Assembly (NCBI RefSeq): GCF_021654285.1
Contig: NZ_JAKFZS010000041.1
Span: 1 to 38,009 of the forward strand
Source of the DNA: Pseudoalteromonas luteoviolacea
GTDB lineage: Bacteria > Pseudomonadota > Gammaproteobacteria > Enterobacterales > Alteromonadaceae
Reading direction: 5' to 3'
Length of the DNA: 38,009 nt
The notes beneath the pieces are model-generated. The model had not been told where the DNA came from, made no database searches, and saw nothing but the letters and a program-made list of their open reading frames with translations. The translations under genes and the position numbers were made by a program. Of this stretch, positions 8,805 through 17,829 are shown piece after piece (the stretch's first letter is position 1; every line of letters begins with the position of its first letter).

Positions 8805-8834
8805 AACCATGAAGGGGTAAACACCTTCATAGTT
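8805..8834. terminator. Hairpin between convergent hisC-like and M14 genes
   Basis: An 11-bp inverted repeat with one mismatch (AACCATGAAGG against CCTTCATAGTT) around an 8-nt loop, placed in the 60-nt gap between two convergent genes. It probably terminates transcription in both directions, although no T-run follows on either strand. Confidence 0.5.
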
Positions 8835-8846
8835 GGGTCTGTAGGT

Positions 8847-11777
8847 TTAAAGCTTAGTTATTGGCGTGTGCGCACCAAGTCCCGAGCCATAAACAATGGC
8901 ATTCAGCAGCAATCGATTAGTGGCAAGTGTAGAGCCCCTAAATACTGGTTGACCAGAGAATAAAATGATTTGCCCGTTGCCTTTTCTTTCACGAGTCAAA
9001 TAGGCTGAGTTAGCAAGTCGTGTACTGGCCTCAGGCCATAACAAGCCACTCATACGCAGTGTCAGCTCTTGCTTTTGGGGTAACGTCGCCCATCCCACTT
9101 TACGCGAAACGGGTTTATCTTTTGCATTTTTGACGTGTTTTTTCCACGCGCTGGCATCCATTTCTTGGTAGCTGCCAAACCTTACCGCGGTTTCTACGCG
9201 GCCTTTACTCATCAAGATGGGATCTCTTGCTGTTAAAACAGGGATCACAGGCGGCGCACCAAAAGTAAGCCAATGTTTTTGATCCGTTCTTGCAGCGACA
9301 ATCGCACCAGACGTTCTAAATTGAGCAAGCCACTCATCTTGCTTTTTCAGCTGCTTTTCTGAAAGCGGTTTTGCTTTGGCATCCCAAGGATAATTGACTG
9401 TACTTACCGCGTTATGCTGCCAAATATTGCTGATTTCTGGGTAGCTGTCTTGCTGTGCCAACCATTCTCTTTGCAATGCGATGTCGTATTGCTCAATCTC
9501 TTTGAATGTGTCTTTTATCTCCCTCACTTGGCTTAGCTTTGCTTTCGGGTTGGTCAACTGAGGAACAGAGCCATCAATCGCAATAAGTGTGCCGCCGGAC
9601 TCAACCCAATTGTTGATAGCAGATAGTTCGCTCTTTCCTAATTTACTGCGCCATGTTGAAGGTAAAACGAGCGTGTTGTATCGCCTTAGATCTGTCCAAT
9701 TAAAGTAATTGCTATCAATGTGTGAATGACGAATGCCTAAGTTGCTGTCTATGCTGTGCCAAATTGCACCAAAGTCCAGTGAGCTTACGCCACTGCCATT
9801 TAAAATCGCAATTCTCGGTTGAGCCAATACTTTAAAGTGAGAGCCACCAAAATCAGGTAAATCACCTTCTCCGTGCCCACCAGCAACCCCGTGCGCGGTA
9901 ATATGCATTTCTTTGGCTGTTTTTTCAACTACCGCATCTAAATCACCTGCGAAAAACTCATTGTCATAACGCGAAACAATAATGGAACCACGGCTGATAT
10001 TCACATCATCCAACACAGTTTCTTTATCGATAATCCGTGTTGTCACGCCGCGCTCCATCAGCCGTGCTGCAAAGCCAACCGATGCATCGTCTTGACCGTC
10101 AATGACATACGCCAAAGCGTTCTCTTTTTTAATGATTGGCGGGCGCTGCTCAGGGGCTTCATAAGGGCGAATATCTTCGTTAATGTCTTCTTTAACAGTC
10201 AATGCTTCAAGGCCGTACATCATGGAGATATTCCACGCCGTCGCGTCATACATCAAGCTTGAACCGTTTCGCAGTAGACGCTGACGCTCTTCAATTAATA
10301 CCTCATCCGTAATTTTTGCATCAAACTCCAACATGGCTGACACTAACCGACCTTGCGATTGGCGATTACGGATCAGTAGCGTGCCAACTGGCAGTTCTGT
10401 TTTAACTTGCTCACCGAGCTGGTTTTTAGCCTTGCTCACTTTAATCGGCTTAGTGCTTTGGTGTAGTTCAAAGCCTTGCAGCTGCATTAAATTGACAAAC
10501 TTGGCCATACGCTGATGATTTTCAGTTGGTAAAATAGCAAAAGTTTGATCAGCAAACGGGCTGTCTTTTGAGATGAGCTGACGCTTATCTTTGACAAAAT
10601 CTCGATAAATATCTTTGGAGTGTTTTGCTAAGGTTTTAATGTTAGCAATGCTACTAACCAGTTGCTTATCAACCCCTTCTGCATAACTAACTATACGACC
10701 ATTAGGCTGCATCACGCCGTCTTCTTTGATCCGTGCTTGCTCGTACAGAATATGAATGGTGCCTCTAAAAGCAGCATAACTCGAATAGCCTGGATATAAG
10801 TTTTCTAGCCACTCACCCATATAATAAGGCCAATTTTCTTTATCTAACGCATCAGCTTGGTCTTGTTCAAACACTGTGCCCCATTTTCTGATATGTGATG
10901 AAAGATTTTTGTTTACCGGCTCTCTTGCCAAACCAAATAAATAAGTATCCATCGGCCCCATTTCATGGGCATCTATCATTAACTGTGGATTCCATTCATT
11001 AATGGATCGAACAATTCCTTGCGTTTCTGGGTGCACACCCAGCGTAAAGTCACGGTTTAAATCAAAATAGTAATGGTTGCTTCTGCCAGTTGCCCATGCA
11101 TCTGTATGCAATGTGGACTGCGTGTCAACATTCGGAGCGACGCCGCGACGCTGTTGCAGCTGCTTGGTAAAACGTGCACGACCGTCTGGGTTCATCAAGG
11201 GGTCGATAATGATCACGCTTTTATCAAGTAACGTTTCAATATCTTTCTCTTGCGATGCAATGAGTTGATATATGGCGGCAAGTGCCGCGTCACTGCCCGA
11301 TGCCTCATTGCCATGAATGGTATAAGCTAACCATGATACCGCAGGTAGACGATCAATAATGCGCTTTTCTTCAGAGCTGGATAGATTGACCGGGTTTGCA
11401 AGTCGCGCTAAGTCAGACTTGATTTGATCAGTGTTAGCCAAGTTTTTTGCTGACGAGATGACCACATAATGTAAAGGTCGCCCTTCATGAGATTGCGCAT
11501 ATTCAACTACTTGCATTCTGTCACTGACTTTTTGCCATGCCGCCAGTGCCTCTGTAATTTGAGCCGGTGTTGCAGCGCGCTGCCCAACAGGAAAACCTAA
11601 TATACTTTCGGGTGTGGGAATAGATGAGCTCAATTTGCCCTCAACTAAGGGTTTGTTGTAATTCAGCCCTTGCAGCTCGGTTGGTAAGCGCGTGACGCCA
11701 TCAGCTGCGTTGGCACTCATTGCCAAAGTGCTTGCAATGGCAATAGACAATGCCTTATATGAATTGAGCATATACAT
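8847..11777 (-). CDS. Secreted M14-family zinc carboxypeptidase, large
   Basis: A 976-residue peptidase. A signal peptide (about residues 1-25, ending SANAA) sends it to the periplasm or outside. The M14 zinc site is complete: H155-x2-E158 in HGNEASGSD and H271 in MIDAHEMGP, with the catalytic Glu E346 in HILYEQ. The substrate-side motifs NPDGRAR and FDLNRDF are also present. The region after about residue 420 is long. It contains parts resembling the class I glutamine-amidotransferase-like fold seen in other large M14 proteins (RIAILNGSGVSSLDFGAIWH and LVLPSTWRSKLG), with unknown function. An AAGGA site lies 8 nt before the ATG. A nearby 6-bp inverted repeat (11811-11835, GCTGAC) could be an operator, but the evidence is weak. 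The natural substrate is unknown; nutrient peptide degradation is the simplest inference. Confidence 0.92.
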   Translation of the reverse strand: MYMLNSYKALSIAIASTLAMSANAADGVTRLPTELQGLNYNKPLVEGKLSSSIPTPESILGFPVGQRAATPAQITEALAAWQKVSDRMQVVEYAQSHEGRPLHYVVISSAKNLANTDQIKSDLARLANPVNLSSSEEKRIIDRLPAVSWLAYTIHGNEASGSDAALAAIYQLIASQEKDIETLLDKSVIIIDPLMNPDGRARFTKQLQQRRGVAPNVDTQSTLHTDAWATGRSNHYYFDLNRDFTLGVHPETQGIVRSINEWNPQLMIDAHEMGPMDTYLFGLAREPVNKNLSSHIRKWGTVFEQDQADALDKENWPYYMGEWLENLYPGYSSYAAFRGTIHILYEQARIKEDGVMQPNGRIVSYAEGVDKQLVSSIANIKTLAKHSKDIYRDFVKDKRQLISKDSPFADQTFAILPTENHQRMAKFVNLMQLQGFELHQSTKPIKVSKAKNQLGEQVKTELPVGTLLIRNRQSQGRLVSAMLEFDAKITDEVLIEERQRLLRNGSSLMYDATAWNISMMYGLEALTVKEDINEDIRPYEAPEQRPPIIKKENALAYVIDGQDDASVGFAARLMERGVTTRIIDKETVLDDVNISRGSIIVSRYDNEFFAGDLDAVVEKTAKEMHITAHGVAGGHGEGDLPDFGGSHFKVLAQPRIAILNGSGVSSLDFGAIWHSIDSNLGIRHSHIDSNYFNWTDLRRYNTLVLPSTWRSKLGKSELSAINNWVESGGTLIAIDGSVPQLTNPKAKLSQVREIKDTFKEIEQYDIALQREWLAQQDSYPEISNIWQHNAVSTVNYPWDAKAKPLSEKQLKKQDEWLAQFRTSGAIVAARTDQKHWLTFGAPPVIPVLTARDPILMSKGRVETAVRFGSYQEMDASAWKKHVKNAKDKPVSRKVGWATLPQKQELTLRMSGLLWPEASTRLANSAYLTRERKGNGQIILFSGQPVFRGSTLATNRLLLNAIVYGSGLGAHTPITKL

Positions 11778-11931
11778 TGTTGATTTCCTTATTATTGTAA
11801 TAAAAAAGCAGCTGACCTATTTTTAAACTGTCAGCGTTTTAGACACTATCACTGGCTATTTTTACGGTCAAACTGTGGACGATAAAGCGAAGAAATATAA
11901 GACAAAGTTCTATGTCGATAACAAGCGTTTG

Positions 11932-11959
11932 AAGAACTGGCACATAGCTACCAGTTCTT
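11932..11959. terminator. Hairpin downstream of the DUF2237 gene
   Basis: A perfect 9-bp inverted repeat (AAGAACTGG / CCAGTTCTT) with a 10-nt loop, 26 nt beyond the stop of the minus-strand DUF2237 gene. Its position suggests a terminator for that gene, but no T-run follows on the minus strand. Confidence 0.5.
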
Positions 11960-11984
11960 TATATCCCATTTTTTATGAATGGAC

Positions 11985-12356
11985 TTAGTCAATGCTGAAC
12001 TCTTTCAATACGTCTAAATCTATATACTCCAAAACTTTTTCATGCGTTGCACTGAGCTTAACAGGCGGTGCAAACCCAGCTATATATGCTTCTTTCCACC
12101 TAAGAGCACATAAACACCAGCCATCACCCGGCTTTAAACCCGGAAACTGATACTGAGGCGCTGGCGTACTTAAATCATTGCCTCTTGCTTTAGTAAATGC
12201 CAAAAATTCTGCTGTGACGATTGCACACACCACATGTGTACCATGGTCCATGTCATTCGTATTGCAATAGCCATCACGCATAAATCCGGTTAACGGATCG
12301 ATACAGCATACCTCTAGGTCTCCACCCAATACATTTTTCGCTTTCTCTAGCGCCAT
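11985..12356 (-). CDS. DUF2237-family protein
   Basis: A 123-residue cytoplasmic protein that matches what I know of DUF2237: the start NVLGGDLEVCCIDPLTGFMRDGYC, the central DMDHGTHVVCAIVTAEFLAFTKARGNDLSTP and the tail LKPGDGWCLCALRWKEA. Conserved Cys, Asp and His residues suggest a metal or ligand site, but the family has no established function. The ATG at 12356 is chosen over a start ten codons upstream because TGGAG lies 8 nt before it and the family normally begins here. It stands alone between the chemotaxis receptor and the M14 peptidase. Confidence 0.88.
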   Translation of the reverse strand: MALEKAKNVLGGDLEVCCIDPLTGFMRDGYCNTNDMDHGTHVVCAIVTAEFLAFTKARGNDLSTPAPQYQFPGLKPGDGWCLCALRWKEAYIAGFAPPVKLSATHEKVLEYIDLDVLKEFSID

Positions 12357-12524
12357 TATTTCGACTCCATTTAATTCGATGATCAATCATGAAAAAATAA
12401 ATGTTGGTACGAGGTACGACTAAATAGGGATTACTTTTTCAGGGATTAAAACCTGCTTTGTTCAATATCAATAGCGAGCTAAATCTATTTTCGTTCTTAA
12501 GGAGAATTTTGTTAAGAAGGGAGC

Positions 12525-12561
12525 AAGAGAGCACAAGCTTTTATTAGGCATGCGCTCTCTT
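12525..12561 (-). terminator. Hairpin after the chemotaxis receptor gene
   Basis: A perfect 8-bp inverted repeat (AAGAGAGC / GCTCTCTT) with a 21-nt loop lies about 20 nt downstream of the receptor stop codon on the minus strand. The T-run is weak, so this is a possible rather than certain terminator. Confidence 0.4.
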
Positions 12562-12581
12562 CAAGAGTTTAAAGCAAAACA

Positions 12582-14216
12582 CTAACCCAGCTTAAAACCG
12601 CCGACTGCCTCGCGCAGTTTTTTAGCACTGGCCATGGTTTTATCAGCTACCTCTTCGTTTTCCACAGCTGTATCAAAGTTATGGCGTGTGCCTTCTGACA
12701 TTTGCGTCAAGTTACCGCTTATGTCTTCTGTTACCTTACTCTGCTGCTCTGTTGCCGTGGCGGTTTGCACTGCAACATCCGATACACGCGCCGATGCTTG
12801 GGCAATTTTATCCAAAGACTCCAAAGTCTGAGAAGAGCACTCCACCGTTGAACTCGTTGACTCATTGCCTTTTTCAATCGACGATACCGCCTGCTCGACG
12901 CCCTGTTGCAAGTTTGAGATCATTTCTTGAATATTTTCGGTTGATTGCTGTGTTTTACTGGCAAGCGTGCGTACTTCGTCAGCAACCACTGCAAAACCTC
13001 GTCCCTGTTCCCCTGCTCTTGCAGCCTCAATGGCCGCATTTAACGCCAGTAGATTGGTTTGCTCTGCAATACCGCGTATAACATCTAAAACCGACGTTAT
13101 ATTTGTTGAATCTTCGGCAACTTTAGAGATTGTGTCTGACGCATGTGCAACCACCTCTGATAACTGGGTTATTTGGCTCACCGTTTGGTTAGTCACGCTT
13201 GTTCCTTCGTCTGTCAGTTCGTTCACATGTGATAAATCTTGCGCGGTCAGACTGGCATTTTTTGCCACCTCTTTAATTGCATAAGACATTTCATTCACAG
13301 CAGTGACAATCACTTCAATGGCTTGAAGTTGATTAGAGCACGTATCGTGAATATCTTTAGAGCCCCGTTCCAGAGACTCCACCCCTTTAACAACCGACAT
13401 AGACTCATCAACAATGGTACGTATCAGCTCTGATAGACCTGCAACAAACTTATCAAATTCATTAGCCACATCGCCTAATTCATCATCGCGGTCTGAGTTA
13501 ATGCGCTTGGTCAAATCCCCGTCACCATGGCTCATCTCTTTTAGCTGCTTTGCCAAATCATTGAGCGCATTAGCCATTTTTTTAGGCGCGATTACCCCAA
13601 TGGCAATAATAATCGCAACCACTATGGCGCTGATCACCCAAATCACGGTCAAAGTGCTGTTTACTTCACTGATTGACTGGTTACTCACCTCACCACTTAT
13701 CCTATCGGCGGCCTCACCTGCCAAATTAAAATACTCCCTAAGGCTGTTAAAGCTTTGTGTTGCGACCCCTTCACTTTGGATTATGGCAGCGCTTTTATCA
13801 CCTTGGCGAATTAAATCAAACACCTTTTGAGAGTCGCTGAGCCAAGCCCTGTACTGGTTATCAAAACCCCGAAGCGGAGAAAGCGCACTGGGGTAATCTT
13901 GCATTAACTCACGGTATTTGTTCATGCGATCAAGCGCTTGCTGGGCATTTTCTTGATAATCAGCATATAAGCTGTTGTAGCTGCTATCCAAGTTGGTGCT
14001 GTACAAAGTGTGCTGCTCTGCGGATAGCGCTTGATACAAATCTCTATCCGCATTGATAACAGCAGAGATTGCGGGATTAAATTTGTTACCAACTTCACTG
14101 AGGCTTTTTTCAGTTTTAGATATAAGGAATAGATTGATAGACACAACCGCGATAAAAAACACAGAGATGGCAAAAAACAAGGATGAGTATTTGACTTGCA
14201 GACTTTTGAAGTTCAT
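12582..14216 (-). CDS. Methyl-accepting chemotaxis protein
   Basis: A 544-residue transmembrane chemoreceptor. TM1 is at about residues 10-33. A mostly helical periplasmic sensor of four-helix-bundle type follows at 34-188, and TM2 at about 189-209. Then come a HAMP domain (about 210-262, containing GDGDLTKRI) and a long signalling hairpin. The hairpin tip EQTNLLALNAAIEAARAGEQ, followed by GFAVVADEVRTLA, is the conserved CheA/CheW contact site. The receptor should relay an unknown stimulus to the polar chemotaxis array. The C-terminus lacks an NWETF-like tether for CheR. It is monocistronic; no chemotaxis kinase genes are nearby. Confidence 0.94.
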   Translation of the reverse strand: MNFKSLQVKYSSLFFAISVFFIAVVSINLFLISKTEKSLSEVGNKFNPAISAVINADRDLYQALSAEQHTLYSTNLDSSYNSLYADYQENAQQALDRMNKYRELMQDYPSALSPLRGFDNQYRAWLSDSQKVFDLIRQGDKSAAIIQSEGVATQSFNSLREYFNLAGEAADRISGEVSNQSISEVNSTLTVIWVISAIVVAIIIAIGVIAPKKMANALNDLAKQLKEMSHGDGDLTKRINSDRDDELGDVANEFDKFVAGLSELIRTIVDESMSVVKGVESLERGSKDIHDTCSNQLQAIEVIVTAVNEMSYAIKEVAKNASLTAQDLSHVNELTDEGTSVTNQTVSQITQLSEVVAHASDTISKVAEDSTNITSVLDVIRGIAEQTNLLALNAAIEAARAGEQGRGFAVVADEVRTLASKTQQSTENIQEMISNLQQGVEQAVSSIEKGNESTSSTVECSSQTLESLDKIAQASARVSDVAVQTATATEQQSKVTEDISGNLTQMSEGTRHNFDTAVENEEVADKTMASAKKLREAVGGFKLG

Positions 14217-14304
14217 CTAAATTCACTATTTGCTTGTTACTTATTACAAATATAGTTAGAAATAGCGAGTTTTCAGGGGAAATTGGTGTTGAGCTAAGCT
14301 TTCT

Positions 14305-14613
14305 TCAACACCGGCAATACGAAATATATACGGAATGCCTTGGACGATTGTCTGCTCTTAGCTGCTGGAACTGTAACTCCTCCATGAAACTGAGCTCTAA
14401 AAAATTAGTCTGTAGTGTGAATACAGCCCTATCAAAATTTATTACCCCAGAGGGGAAAAAATTAGAAAAGCTTATTTCTTTAGTATCTTCATTTAAACAA
14501 TTAACAAAGTTTATACCTAAGAAGTCTACATTGTGGTTTGGGTGTTTCTTTACCCATGAATTCATCTCTTCAACCCCTTTTAACCTTATCTCAACAGCTT
14601 TCTCTGGATTCAA
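14305..14613 (-). pseudogene. Truncated pentapeptide-type-repeat paralogue
   Basis: A 102-codon frame related to the N-terminal part of the two genes upstream. RLKGVEEMNSWVKKHPNHNV matches WLKGKDVWNKWMEQNPKAEV of the 457-residue paralogue, and a few A(D/N)LXX-like repeats follow (FDRAVFTLQTNFLELSF). The rest, including the membrane module, is missing. The frame itself starts with TTG (GAGG 8 nt upstream). In a shifted frame an ATG at about 14651, with AAGAG 8 nt before it, would give M-K-K followed, after a one-base change, by FEITEAPTLNPEK, which matches the start of the paralogue. So the original N-terminus is frameshifted. It is either a relic or a short protein reading only from the TTG. 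Confidence 0.65.
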
Positions 14614-14740
14614 AGTAGGTGCCTCAGTAATTTCGAACCTTTTTCATGCTTTTAACTCTTAGTGGTACAAATAATGCTTTAATAGAATCATAGATACCAC
14701 TTGGAATATAAAATTAAACGCGTGATTAAGTTAGTCTTGT

Positions 14741-16114
14741 TTAAACCCTAAACCTATTTCGAAGACCTAAGCCTATCAAGAAGATAAAAACAAATGAGAT
14801 ACCTGCGTGTGCATAGCTATATAGACCATAGTCTTCAGGAGGACTATCTCCATAAAGTTTCGCTAAACCAGCTTCGCGTTCTGTTTTTGATATCGATATA
14901 AATGGAGTTACAGTCGCTATTGATACTGTAATAGCAGTTTTAAACTGACCTTCTTCTTTGTGTATGTTTTCAGGTTGTTTAAGGCTGTATGTAGCGAACA
15001 TTATTATTGATAAAGCTAGATAAAAAACTGGCCTTGCTATGCTTTGTCCATAGTTGCTTGTTGCTGAGTAAAGCATATCTAACATTGATTGCCACGGATT
15101 TAATGCTCCCCACCTACTAGCTCTTTGCTCATCAGCATGAAATGCTAAAGCTCTTTTATGATTTTTGTTAGACTCAGCTATTTCCTTTAACCTACAAAGG
15201 CGTTCAGCGTCATCTGAGTCAACAGCTTTTTCACGGAGAGCTCCATATTCAGTAATAGACCTTCTCAGATGAACATTTAATTTACTTAGATCTACATGGT
15301 GGTTGGTTTTGGTTTGCCTAAAATCAGGTATGCAATTGTAGTTACCTGATATTGAAAACTGTTTTTCAAATATTGCTCCTTGAAAATTGGGAAATACGAA
15401 ACTTCCTATGTCACGGGGCTCGAAGCGAAAAACGGACTCAAAACAAACGTTTTCAAAACCCATTATTCCCTTCGCTATAAAGGTAGAAAAAAAACTCCCA
15501 TTTTTAAAGGTCGTAAATGAAAATTCAGCACCACTTTTAAACTCTGACATAGAGAAATAAGCCTGCTCTAAGAACTTAGCCTTCCTAAAGCTTGAGTGCC
15601 AATCAAAACAAGTATGCTGAAAAAGAGCATTACCTTTAAATTTAGCTCCTTCGAAGAAAGACTTATTCCTAAATTCAACGTACCTAAAGAAAGCATCTTT
15701 CTCAAAATTTACGTATGACATCCGTGCATATTTATGAAACTTTGAATGGGAAAAATTCACCTCGGCACGAAACTCAGCATGATCAAAAACAGCTACATAA
15801 CTAAACTCCGCACCTTTGAAGCTAGTCTTCCCACCGAAAACATAGCCTAAAAATTTCACTCGTTTCTTGCTATCAAGCTCTTCTAGCTGACTTTTTATGT
15901 GTTCTTGGTCAACGAGCTGGTTTTTTAGCCATGCGTAATTAAACTTAACACCTTCAAAACTAACTTCAGCTTTTGGGTTCTGCTCCATCCACTTATTCCA
16001 AACATCTTTTCCTTTAAGCCATAAAAGGAGTGCATCATCACCATCTAACTTTGCGACCTTTTTCGGGTGCTTCTCAGGCTCAGTAGTTGCCTCTACTTCC
16101 AATTCCTTTTCCAT
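14741..16114 (-). CDS. Pentapeptide-type-repeat protein with C-terminal two-TM channel-like module
   Basis: 457 residues. An N-terminal segment (about 25-60) with LWLKGKDVWNKWMEQNPKAE is shared with its neighbours. From about 88 to 260 runs a right-handed beta-helix of degenerate pentapeptide repeats with Phe at the central position, spaced every 5 residues or multiples of it (FKGAEF, FDHAEF, FSHSKF, FEGAKF). A conserved linker follows (PDFRQTKTNHHVDLSKLNVH; DDAERLCRLKEIAESNKNHK). TM1 is at about 362-379, a short hydrophobic segment AITVSIATVTPFIS at 394-407 resembles a pore helix, TM2 is at 432-451, and the protein ends with the basic GLRNRFRV. Other bacterial pentapeptide proteins carry ion-channel domains in this arrangement, but no K+ selectivity motif is present. 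Function unknown. The ribosome site is weak. Confidence 0.85.
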   Translation of the reverse strand: MEKELEVEATTEPEKHPKKVAKLDGDDALLLWLKGKDVWNKWMEQNPKAEVSFEGVKFNYAWLKNQLVDQEHIKSQLEELDSKKRVKFLGYVFGGKTSFKGAEFSYVAVFDHAEFRAEVNFSHSKFHKYARMSYVNFEKDAFFRYVEFRNKSFFEGAKFKGNALFQHTCFDWHSSFRKAKFLEQAYFSMSEFKSGAEFSFTTFKNGSFFSTFIAKGIMGFENVCFESVFRFEPRDIGSFVFPNFQGAIFEKQFSISGNYNCIPDFRQTKTNHHVDLSKLNVHLRRSITEYGALREKAVDSDDAERLCRLKEIAESNKNHKRALAFHADEQRASRWGALNPWQSMLDMLYSATSNYGQSIARPVFYLALSIIMFATYSLKQPENIHKEEGQFKTAITVSIATVTPFISISKTEREAGLAKLYGDSPPEDYGLYSYAHAGISFVFIFLIGLGLRNRFRV

Positions 16115-16175
16115 ACTTAAATATCTCGTAGTGGTATATGGATTCTATGATACTGATTTAGAGGGGATATGGAAT

Positions 16176-16204
16176 AAAAAAGCCCCAATTCAATATGGGG
16201 CTTT
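16176..16204 (-). terminator. Rho-independent terminator after the 473-residue gene
   Basis: On the minus strand a perfect 9-bp stem (AAAGCCCCA / TGGGGCTTT) with an 8-nt loop runs into six T residues, just 7 nt beyond the stop codon of the upstream pentapeptide-type gene. It is the best terminator in the window. It implies that the two paralogues are separate transcription units or joined only by read-through. Confidence 0.85.
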
Positions 16205-16210
16205 GCTTGC

Positions 16211-17632
16211 TTAAATCCTGAACCTATTTCGAAGGCCTAAGCCTACAAGGAATATCAATATGAATGCGGAAAAAGAATACAAATAACTATACAAGTAATA
16301 CCTTTCTGGCACGCCATTGTTAAAAATTTTATCTAGGCTGCTCTTCCTAGCCTCTCTTGATATGGCCATAAAGGGGGTTATAGTGGCTATAGATACAACG
16401 AGAGCTGATTCAAACTTCCCTCTTGCCTCCCGCTCTCCGTAACTACAGGTGAATTGCGCAAAAAGAAATATAGTAAACATCAATAATACAATCGGCCTTT
16501 TCACACTCTGCCCATAATTACTTGAAAAAGAGTAAATGCCATCCAAAATAGACTCGAATGAACTAATGCTATTCCATCGTCTTGCTCTCATTTCCTCAGC
16601 GAAAAATGCTAGAGCCTTATCGTGGTTTTTATTTGAATCGGCTATTTCTTTGAGTCTACAAAATCGTTCTGCATCTTCTGGGTCTGAGGCGCTTTCTAAT
16701 ATTACCCCTTTATTTTTCTTACGATTAAGTTGAACCTTAAGACCGCTAACATCAAAGTGATGATCTGTTTTAGTTTTACGAAAATCAGGTACACAAGCCA
16801 GTAAGGCTGATATATTTACGTCTAGCTTAAAATGAGCTCCGTTAAAGGTTAACTCCTTAAAATTGCGCTTTTCCTCTCCGAGTTTTAATTCAAATGTAGA
16901 TTCAAAGTAGCATTTTTCGAAGAAGACACAGGCCTTCTCAAAATCACAGTTTAAAAACAATACGTCCTTATGAAATCGTGAGCGGTTATAATGCAAAGCT
17001 GCTTTAAATAAAGAGTGATAGGCTGAAAAATTACCTTTAACATTCATCGCTCTAAAGTTAACTGCCCCATGAAATGTGCAGGCCGTCATTTCAAATCCCG
17101 CTGAGAATTGAGAGTTTTGAAATGAAGATATCCGACCCACAGAGCAATGTCTCATTTCGAAATAATCCGAGAAACGTCCGCCCGAACAATTCAATGCTTT
17201 AGTAAACAAGCTACCTTTAATCAACGCGCCTCCACCTATTCTTGCGAAATCTAACCGCAAACTTTCCTCAAAGGTGGTAGAGCCAATCACTAATGAGCCA
17301 GAAACCTCTATCTCACCCAGCTCACAATCATCCTTAAATGTTGCTTTGTCAATTGATAGCGAGCCCGGGAATTTAGCCCTATGAAAGGAGGTCTTTTTAG
17401 GGAAAATATAGCCTTTAAAACTGACTTCGGTAATGCTGGTTCTCTCACTAAGCAAAACCTCAACCCTTGCATCCTCAGAATAATTTTTAGTCAGCATTTC
17501 ATCGCTAAAATCTATCCCTCTGAAGTCAACCTCTTCAGGTGTCTTCTCCATATAGTCATTCCAAGCATCTTTCCCTTCCAACCAGAGTCTAATTAAATGG
17601 GCGCTTTTTGCTTTAACTACCTTGATATCCAT
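16211..17632 (-). CDS. Pentapeptide-type-repeat protein with C-terminal two-TM channel-like module (paralogue)
   Basis: 473 residues with the same architecture as the next gene downstream. The shared N-terminal block is LWLEGKDAWNDYMEKTPEEV at about 16-35, and degenerate pentapeptide repeats run from about 70 to 275 (FHRAKF, FQNSQF, FHGAVNF, FEKACVF). The linker PDFRKTKTDHHFDVSGLKVQ with DAERFCRLKEIADSNKNHDK is nearly identical to the paralogue. TM1 is at about 379-395, the pore-like ALVVSIATITPFMA at 410-423, TM2 at 446-465, and it ends GLRNRFRI. The linker and membrane part are far better conserved between the two copies than the repeats, which suggests a common output and divergent sensing or binding surfaces; that is inference. 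The ATG has AAGGT 6 nt upstream. A strong terminator follows. Confidence 0.85.
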   Translation of the reverse strand: MDIKVVKAKSAHLIRLWLEGKDAWNDYMEKTPEEVDFRGIDFSDEMLTKNYSEDARVEVLLSERTSITEVSFKGYIFPKKTSFHRAKFPGSLSIDKATFKDDCELGEIEVSGSLVIGSTTFEESLRLDFARIGGGALIKGSLFTKALNCSGGRFSDYFEMRHCSVGRISSFQNSQFSAGFEMTACTFHGAVNFRAMNVKGNFSAYHSLFKAALHYNRSRFHKDVLFLNCDFEKACVFFEKCYFESTFELKLGEEKRNFKELTFNGAHFKLDVNISALLACVPDFRKTKTDHHFDVSGLKVQLNRKKNKGVILESASDPEDAERFCRLKEIADSNKNHDKALAFFAEEMRARRWNSISSFESILDGIYSFSSNYGQSVKRPIVLLMFTIFLFAQFTCSYGEREARGKFESALVVSIATITPFMAISREARKSSLDKIFNNGVPERYYLYSYLYSFSAFILIFLVGLGLRNRFRI

Positions 17633-17711
17633 AATGCTACCTTGCTAATCAGATGTTTTATTGATGTTATCATCGAGTAAGGGAGCACAATAGATCTAAA
17701 TTTGGGAACAA

Positions 17712-17733
17712 AACCTCACAGAATAGCGAGGTT
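17712..17733 (-). terminator. Probable terminator after the DUF6161-like gene
   Basis: On the minus strand a 6-bp stem (AACCTC / GAGGTT) with a 10-nt loop is followed by TTTTG, about 100 nt downstream of the stop codon. It is short, but its placement between two co-oriented genes is right. Confidence 0.45.
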
Positions 17734-17829
17734 AGTTTTAGAAGTGGTTTGTGTATAGCTCTCGCGAGTGTATTCAAATTATGTCAAAATTTGGCCGAAT
17801 GGATAGCACAAATATGGTGCATTTGATAA

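Noticed and set aside
12686..13830. Several long + strand frames opposite the chemotaxis receptor gene
   Set aside because: They mirror the receptor coding sequence, have cysteine- and serine-rich compositions typical of antisense frames, and lack ribosome sites.
14234..14662. 142-codon + strand frame opposite the truncated pentapeptide-type relic
   Set aside because: It lies antisense to a stretch with clear homology to the neighbouring genes and has no ribosome site or recognisable domain.
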